Source: a candidate division GN15 bacterium (GTDB taxonomy: Bacteria; Zixibacteria; MSB-5A5; GN15; FEB-12). From it: a DNA stretch of 10,390 bases. Made by a program: the position numbers and the translations under genes. The stretch covers positions 1-10,390 of the forward strand of contig WJKG01000005.1 in NCBI GenBank assembly GCA_014729205.1, given 5' to 3'. The notes under the pieces are model-generated. The model was given only the letters and a program-made list of their open reading frames with translations, searched no databases and was not told the origin of the DNA. Positions 6,724 through 10,390 of the stretch are shown in pieces (position 1 is the first letter of the stretch; each line of letters begins with the position of its first letter).

Positions 6724-8970
6724 ATGGTGACCAAAAAAGAAGCCCTTGAGTACCACGCTCAGGGCCGTGCCGGCAAGGTCGAAGTCCAATCAACCAAGCC
6801 CTGCCGCACTCAACGCGACCTGTCCCTGGCCTATACGCCGGGTGTCGCTGAACCATGCCTGGAAATCAAAAACGATCCCTCCGCCGTCTACAAATACACG
6901 GCCAAGGGCAACCTCGTAGCCGTTGTCTCCAATGGCACCGCCGTCCTCGGCCTCGGAAATATCGGCGCCGCCGCCGGCAAGCCCGTCATGGAAGGGAAGG
7001 GCGTCCTCTTCAAACGCTTCGCCGATGTCGATGTCTTCGACATTGAACTCGACACCGAGGACCCCGATGAGGTCATCAAGGCCTGCCAACTGCTCGAACC
7101 GACCTTCGGCGGCATTAATCTCGAAGATATCAAAGGCCCTGAGTGCTTCTATATCGAGGAAACTCTCAAGAAGACCATGAAAATCCCGGTCTTCCACGAT
7201 GACCAGCACGGCACCGCCATTATCTCCGCGGCCGCGCTGCTCAACGCCCTCGAACTGGTCAACAAGGACATCGATAAGATCAAGGTCGTTTACTCCGGGG
7301 CCGGGGCCGCCGGAATAGCCTGCGCCAAGCTCTACTGCTCCCTCGGCGTACGCCACGAGAACCTGCTCATGGTGGACAGCAAGGGCGTCATGTACGAAGG
7401 CCGCGGTGACACCTTCAACCCGTACAAACAGGAATTCGTCCGCAAGTCCGATGCCCGTACCTTGGCCGACGCCATGGAAGGGGCCGATGTCTTTGTCGGT
7501 GTCTCCATTAAAGACCTCGTCTCCAAGGACATGGTCAAATCCATGAACGACAATCCCATTATCCTGGCCATGGCCAATCCGGATCCGGAGATCACCTACC
7601 CCGATGCCATCGATGCGCGCTCCGATGTCATCATGGCTACCGGACGTTCCGACTACCCCAATCAGGTCAACAACGTTCTGGGCTTCCCGTTTATCTTTCG
7701 CGGTGCGCTCGATGTCGCCGCGACCGCTATCAACGAAGAGATGAAGATCGCTGCCGTCAAGGCCCTGGCCAACCTGGCCAAACAAGACGTACCCGATTCA
7801 GTCGCCCGTGCCTACGGTGTCGACCACTTCTCCTTCGGCCGCGAGTATCTCATCCCCAAGCCGTTTGATCCGCGTATCCTCGTCTGGGAGTCCGCCGCCG
7901 TCGCTCAGGCCGCCATGGATTCCGGCGTCGCCCAGCACCCCGTCGATATCGAGGAGTACCAGGAACAGCTCGCGCGACGCATCGGTCACGGCCGACGTGT
8001 CGTGCGCGTCCTCAAAAACAAGGCCCGACACGATCCCCGTCGTATCGTCTTCCCGGAAAGCGAGTCGATCAAAATCCTCCGAGCCGTCCATCAGATCGTC
8101 GAAGAGAAGATCGGCCGACCTATCCTGCTCGGCTCACGCGATGTTATCAGCAGCATCGCCGCCGAACACGAGATAAACCTCGAGGGCGTCCAGATCATCG
8201 ACCACCTCAAGGCCGATCGCATGGACTACTACGCCGAGAAACTCTTTGAGAAACGACGACGCAAAGGTGTCACCCTTGAAAAAGCCAGAGAGCTGCTTCA
8301 GGATCGCACCTATTTCGGCGTCATGATGCTCGAAACCGGCGATACCGACTCCGTCCTGTGCGGCATCAAACACGAATACCCGCACACCCTCCGACCGGCG
8401 CTGCAGATCATCGGCCTGAAGGATGGACTCTCCCGTGCCTCCGGCGCCTTCATTATGACCAATCGCGACAAACTGCTGATCTTTGCCGATACCACCGTGA
8501 ACGTCAACCCCACCGCGGAAGAACTCGCAGAAATCGCCCTCGGTGCCTCACGGTTGGCCAGGCGGCTCGATGTCGAACCGCGTGTCGCCATGATCAGCTT
8601 CTCTAATTTCGGGTCTGCCCGGTATCCCGAGTCGATCAAAGTCGCCAAAGCGGTCGAACTCATTAAAGAACAGGCCCCGGACCTCGTCGTCGACGGCGAA
8701 ATGCAGGCCGATGTCGCCCTGACACCGGAGTACGTCAAGGAACACTTCCCGTTCTCCAAACTCACCGACTCGGCCAATGTCCTCATCTTCCCGGACCTCA
8801 ACGCCGGCAACGTTGCCTACAAGCTGGCCCAGGGAATCGGCGGTTGGGAAGGTCTCGGTCCGATCCTGCTCGGACTGAGCAAACCGGTCCACGTGCTGCA
8901 TCGCACCCTCGATGTTAACCAGATCGTCGACATGGCCGCTGTGGCCGTTGTCGATGCCAACCGCGCGTGA
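6724..8970 (+). CDS. maeB: NADP-dependent malic enzyme fused to a phosphotransacetylase-like domain (MaeB type)
   Basis: This 748-residue cytosolic enzyme oxidatively decarboxylates malate to pyruvate, CO2 and NAD(P)H (EC 1.1.1.40 by family). The malic enzyme part is residues of about 1-425. It has YTPGVA (37-42) with the proton-transfer Tyr37, Lys92 in GKPVMEGKG, metal ligands Glu134 and Asp135 (LEDIKGPEC), FHDDQHGTA (157-165) with the third ligand region Asp159/Asp160, and the Rossmann motif GAGAAG (192-197). A phosphotransacetylase-like domain spans about 435-748. In studied MaeB proteins this domain is not a working Pta but binds acetyl-CoA as an allosteric inhibitor. Length fits the family (about 750-760). 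The start has AGGAG at 6710-6714, 9 nt upstream. It is monocistronic: own promoter upstream, strong terminator after it. Cofactor preference (NADP rather than NAD) is inferred from the family. Confidence 0.95.
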   Translation: MVTKKEALEYHAQGRAGKVEVQSTKPCRTQRDLSLAYTPGVAEPCLEIKNDPSAVYKYTAKGNLVAVVSNGTAVLGLGNIGAAAGKPVMEGKGVLFKRFADVDVFDIELDTEDPDEVIKACQLLEPTFGGINLEDIKGPECFYIEETLKKTMKIPVFHDDQHGTAIISAAALLNALELVNKDIDKIKVVYSGAGAAGIACAKLYCSLGVRHENLLMVDSKGVMYEGRGDTFNPYKQEFVRKSDARTLADAMEGADVFVGVSIKDLVSKDMVKSMNDNPIILAMANPDPEITYPDAIDARSDVIMATGRSDYPNQVNNVLGFPFIFRGALDVAATAINEEMKIAAVKALANLAKQDVPDSVARAYGVDHFSFGREYLIPKPFDPRILVWESAAVAQAAMDSGVAQHPVDIEEYQEQLARRIGHGRRVVRVLKNKARHDPRRIVFPESESIKILRAVHQIVEEKIGRPILLGSRDVISSIAAEHEINLEGVQIIDHLKADRMDYYAEKLFEKRRRKGVTLEKARELLQDRTYFGVMMLETGDTDSVLCGIKHEYPHTLRPALQIIGLKDGLSRASGAFIMTNRDKLLIFADTTVNVNPTAEELAEIALGASRLARRLDVEPRVAMISFSNFGSARYPESIKVAKAVELIKEQAPDLVVDGEMQADVALTPEYVKEHFPFSKLTDSANVLIFPDLNAGNVAYKLAQGIGGWEGLGPILLGLSKPVHVLHRTLDVNQIVDMAAVAVVDANRA

Positions 8971-9028
8971 GGCACCCGCGTGAACTAGAACATCACGAGT
9001 TTTCTCGCAATCGGTACTCATAGAAAAA

Positions 9029-9060
9029 CGGCCGGGTCCCCGGATGGACCCGGCCGCTTT
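9029..9060 (+). terminator. Hairpin terminator after maeB
   Basis: A perfect 11-bp GC-rich stem (9029-9039 with 9046-9056) closes a 6-nt loop and is followed by CTTT, 58 bp past the maeB stop. The T-run is short but the stem is very stable. An A-run (9024-9028) before it gives a U-run on the other strand too, so it could work both ways. It separates maeB from mreB. Confidence 0.7.
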
Positions 9061-9091
9061 GCTGCAATCGGCGTTTCCGTCCACTTTTTGT

Positions 9092-9120
9092 TTGCACTTT
9101 CGTTTGCAAACGGCTAAACT
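9092..9120 (+). promoter_or_regulatory. mreB promoter
   Basis: −35 TTGCAC (9092-9097) and −10 TAAACT (9115-9120) are separated by 17 nt. Predicted transcription starts near 9127, giving a leader of about 70 nt containing a GCGGC/GCCGC hairpin (9152-9156 with 9168-9172). This makes mreB independent of maeB. Confidence 0.5.
9101..9112 (+). promoter_or_regulatory. Palindromic operator candidate inside the mreB promoter spacer
   Basis: CGTTTGCAAACG is a perfect 12-bp palindrome lying wholly between the −35 and −10 boxes. Its half GTTTGCA also occurs 12 bp upstream at 9090-9096, overlapping the −35 box. A repressor bound here would block RNA polymerase. No regulator family is identified; the site resembles a generic dimer-binding operator. 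Confidence 0.4.
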
Positions 9121-9180
9121 ATTGTGTTTCAGGGATCGATATTAGAACAAAGCGGCGCAAAGATTTAGCCGCCTGACCAT

Positions 9181-9200
9181 AAGTTAAAAGGACTTAACTT
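9181..9200 (+). promoter_or_regulatory. Hairpin enclosing the mreB ribosome-binding site
   Basis: AAGTTAA (9181-9187) and TTAACTT (9194-9200) are perfect inverted repeats forming a 7-bp stem with a 6-nt loop AAGGAC that holds the Shine-Dalgarno. The 3' arm takes in the first two bases of the TTG start codon (9199-9201). The stem is AU-rich and could melt easily. It may tune mreB translation. Confidence 0.5.
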
Positions 9201-10227
9201 GGGCTTCTTCGATTTTCTGTCAAGTGACATCGGGATCGATCTGGGGACGGCCAACACTCTCGTCTATGTGCGAAACCAGGGCATTGTACTCAATGAACCC
9301 TCGGTCGTCGCTGTCGAACAATCCTCCGGCAAAGTGCTCGCCATTGGCGCCGCCGCCAAGGAAATGATGGGACGTACACCCGGGGGCATCGCTGCCATCA
9401 GACCACTCAAAGATGGTGTCATTGCCGACTTCGAGATCTCAGAAAAGCTGATAGCGAATTTCATCCGACGGGTGGTGCGCCACAAGTACCTCATGAAACC
9501 ACGTGTCGTTATCTCGGTACCTTCCGGTATTACCGAGGTCGAGAAACGAGCCGTGCGCGACTCCGCCGAAAACGCCGGCGCCCGCGAGGTCTATCTGCTC
9601 CAGGAGCCAATGGCGGCAGCGATCGGCGTCGGCCTGCCCGTGGATCAACCCTCCGGATGCATGATCATCGATATCGGCGGGGGTACCACCGAGATCGCCG
9701 TCATCGCCCTCAACGGTATCGTCAGCGATACCTCCATTCGCGTCGCCGGCGATGAGCTCAACGATGCCATCATCATGTACTTGAAGAAGAACTACAACCT
9801 GCTCATTGGCGAACTGACTGCCGAGGATATCAAGCTCAAGATCGGTTCCGCCTTTGCCCAGGACAAGGAACTCTCCGTCAACATCCGCGGACGTGACCTC
9901 GTCGCCGGCGTGCCAAAAAACCTCAAGCTCTCCAGCGTGCAGGTCCGCGAAGCTCTCTCCGAGACACTCGACATCATCGTCGAAGCCGTCCGCCAGGCAC
10001 TCGAGCGCACCCCGCCCGAACTCGCCTCGGACATCCTCGAACGCGGCATCATCCTCACCGGTGGCGGCGCTCTCCTGCGTGGGCTCGATCGACGCCTGCG
10101 CGAGGAAACCAACCTCCCTGTTAATGTCGCCGAGGATCCCCTTACCTGCGTCGTCCGCGGCAGCGGCAAGGTGCTCGAAAACCTCTCACAGTGGAGCAAG
10201 GTCCTCGAGCGCAGCAAGAAAGACTAA
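9199..10227 (+). CDS. mreB: Rod-shape-determining actin homologue MreB
   Basis: This 342-residue ATPase polymerises into membrane-bound filaments that guide the peptidoglycan elongation machinery (with MreC, MreD, RodA, PBP2) and set rod shape. All actin-fold motifs are present: phosphate-1 GIDLGTANT (12-20), the VPSGITEVEKRAV connection, phosphate-2 DIGGGTTEIAV (158-168) and the adenosine motif TGGG (287-290). The signature NYNLLIGELTAEDIKLKIGSA segment is also present. The N-terminal MGFFDFL is the usual short membrane-associating start. The TTG at 9199 is chosen because it yields that N-terminus and has AAAGGA at 9187-9192, 6 nt upstream; no ATG or GTG fits. Length is normal for the family. 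mreB stands alone between two terminators here, whereas it often leads an mreBCD operon; mreC may or may not be the following gene. Confidence 0.97.
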   Translation: MGFFDFLSSDIGIDLGTANTLVYVRNQGIVLNEPSVVAVEQSSGKVLAIGAAAKEMMGRTPGGIAAIRPLKDGVIADFEISEKLIANFIRRVVRHKYLMKPRVVISVPSGITEVEKRAVRDSAENAGAREVYLLQEPMAAAIGVGLPVDQPSGCMIIDIGGGTTEIAVIALNGIVSDTSIRVAGDELNDAIIMYLKKNYNLLIGELTAEDIKLKIGSAFAQDKELSVNIRGRDLVAGVPKNLKLSSVQVREALSETLDIIVEAVRQALERTPPELASDILERGIILTGGGALLRGLDRRLREETNLPVNVAEDPLTCVVRGSGKVLENLSQWSKVLERSKKD

Positions 10228-10251
10228 TCACTCCTGTCGGTATACAAGACG

Positions 10252-10284
10252 AAAAGGGCCGGATCCACTCCGGCCTTTTTTCTT
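10252..10284 (+). terminator. Intrinsic terminator after mreB
   Basis: GGCCGGA (10257-10263) pairs with TCCGGCC (10269-10275) around a 5-nt loop, followed by six Ts then CTT. Upstream As (10252-10255) can extend the stem into the T-run. It begins 25-30 bp after the mreB stop. Confidence 0.88.
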
Positions 10285-10350
10285 GTCCGGAAGGTGCCGG
10301 CGATTAATCCTTCAGCCGCGCAACCTGTCTAATCGGGTGAAAAGGCCACT

Positions 10351-10390
10351 ATGACAAGACTGGACCAGAACATAACCGAACCCCTTGTCC
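10351..10390 (+). CDS. Start of an unidentified gene, cut by the window end
   Basis: An open frame begins MTRLDQNITEPLV and runs off the window after 13 codons. AAAAGG at 10340-10345 lies 5 nt before the ATG, a good ribosome-binding site. A −10-like TCTAAT at 10328-10333 lacks a clear −35. Thirteen residues are too few to name it; mreC or another cell-shape gene is possible from position only, and the terminator after mreB argues for a separate transcript or attenuated read-through. Confidence 0.5.
   Translation, partial: MTRLDQNITEPLV

Noticed and set aside
6790..7785. 331-codon open frame on the minus strand
   Set aside because: It is antisense to the malic enzyme domain of maeB, whose catalytic motifs are all intact, and has low-complexity Gly/Asp/Val content.
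1..10390. Mobile elements, CRISPR arrays, tRNA or rRNA genes, toxin-antitoxin or defence genes
   Set aside because: No transposase, integrase, spaced direct repeats, cloverleaf sequence or defence motifs are visible; every long reading frame is a housekeeping gene or its shadow.

Overview
The window looks like ordinary chromosomal DNA of a free-living, Gram-negative-type bacterium, moderately GC-rich and not phage- or plasmid-like. The gene content fits the FCB superphylum or a related candidate phylum (Zixibacteria-like): an M23 peptidase with a C-terminal Ig-like module, a rhomboid starting FIPIRD, an archaeal-like GTP-type PEPCK, a MaeB fusion and MreB. That placement is an impression from protein style, not a search result.

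Layout. A + strand pair comes first: a secreted M23 metallopeptidase (104-2392) and, 40 bp later, a rhomboid intramembrane protease (2433-3164). It converges on pckG, PEP carboxykinase (3254-5209, minus), which has its own terminator at 3189-3225. Upstream of pckG is a 358-bp gap that appears to be a long mRNA leader. Its best promoter overlaps the stop codon of the next minus-strand gene, a biotin/lipoate-protein ligase (5568-6512). This ligase diverges from maeB, a malic enzyme fused to a phosphotransacetylase-like domain (6724-8970, +), across a promoter region carrying phased A-tracts. After a strong hairpin terminator comes mreB (9199-10227, +), with a TTG start, a palindrome inside its promoter spacer and its Shine-Dalgarno in a hairpin loop. 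A terminator and the first 13 codons of another gene close the window.

How the genes work together. PEPCK (oxaloacetate to PEP) and malic enzyme (malate to pyruvate) are the two C4-to-C3 exits of the PEP-pyruvate-oxaloacetate node. The ligase could charge biotin carboxylases that feed the same node (inference). The M23 peptidase and MreB both concern the cell wall and shape.

I see no mobile element, CRISPR array, RNA gene or defence system, and no evidence of a wholly new system. The points of interest are regulatory: the mreB translation-initiation hairpin and operator-like palindrome, the pckG leader with a possible small ORF, the UP-element-like A-tracts of maeB, and the unusual ligand loop of the biotin ligase.
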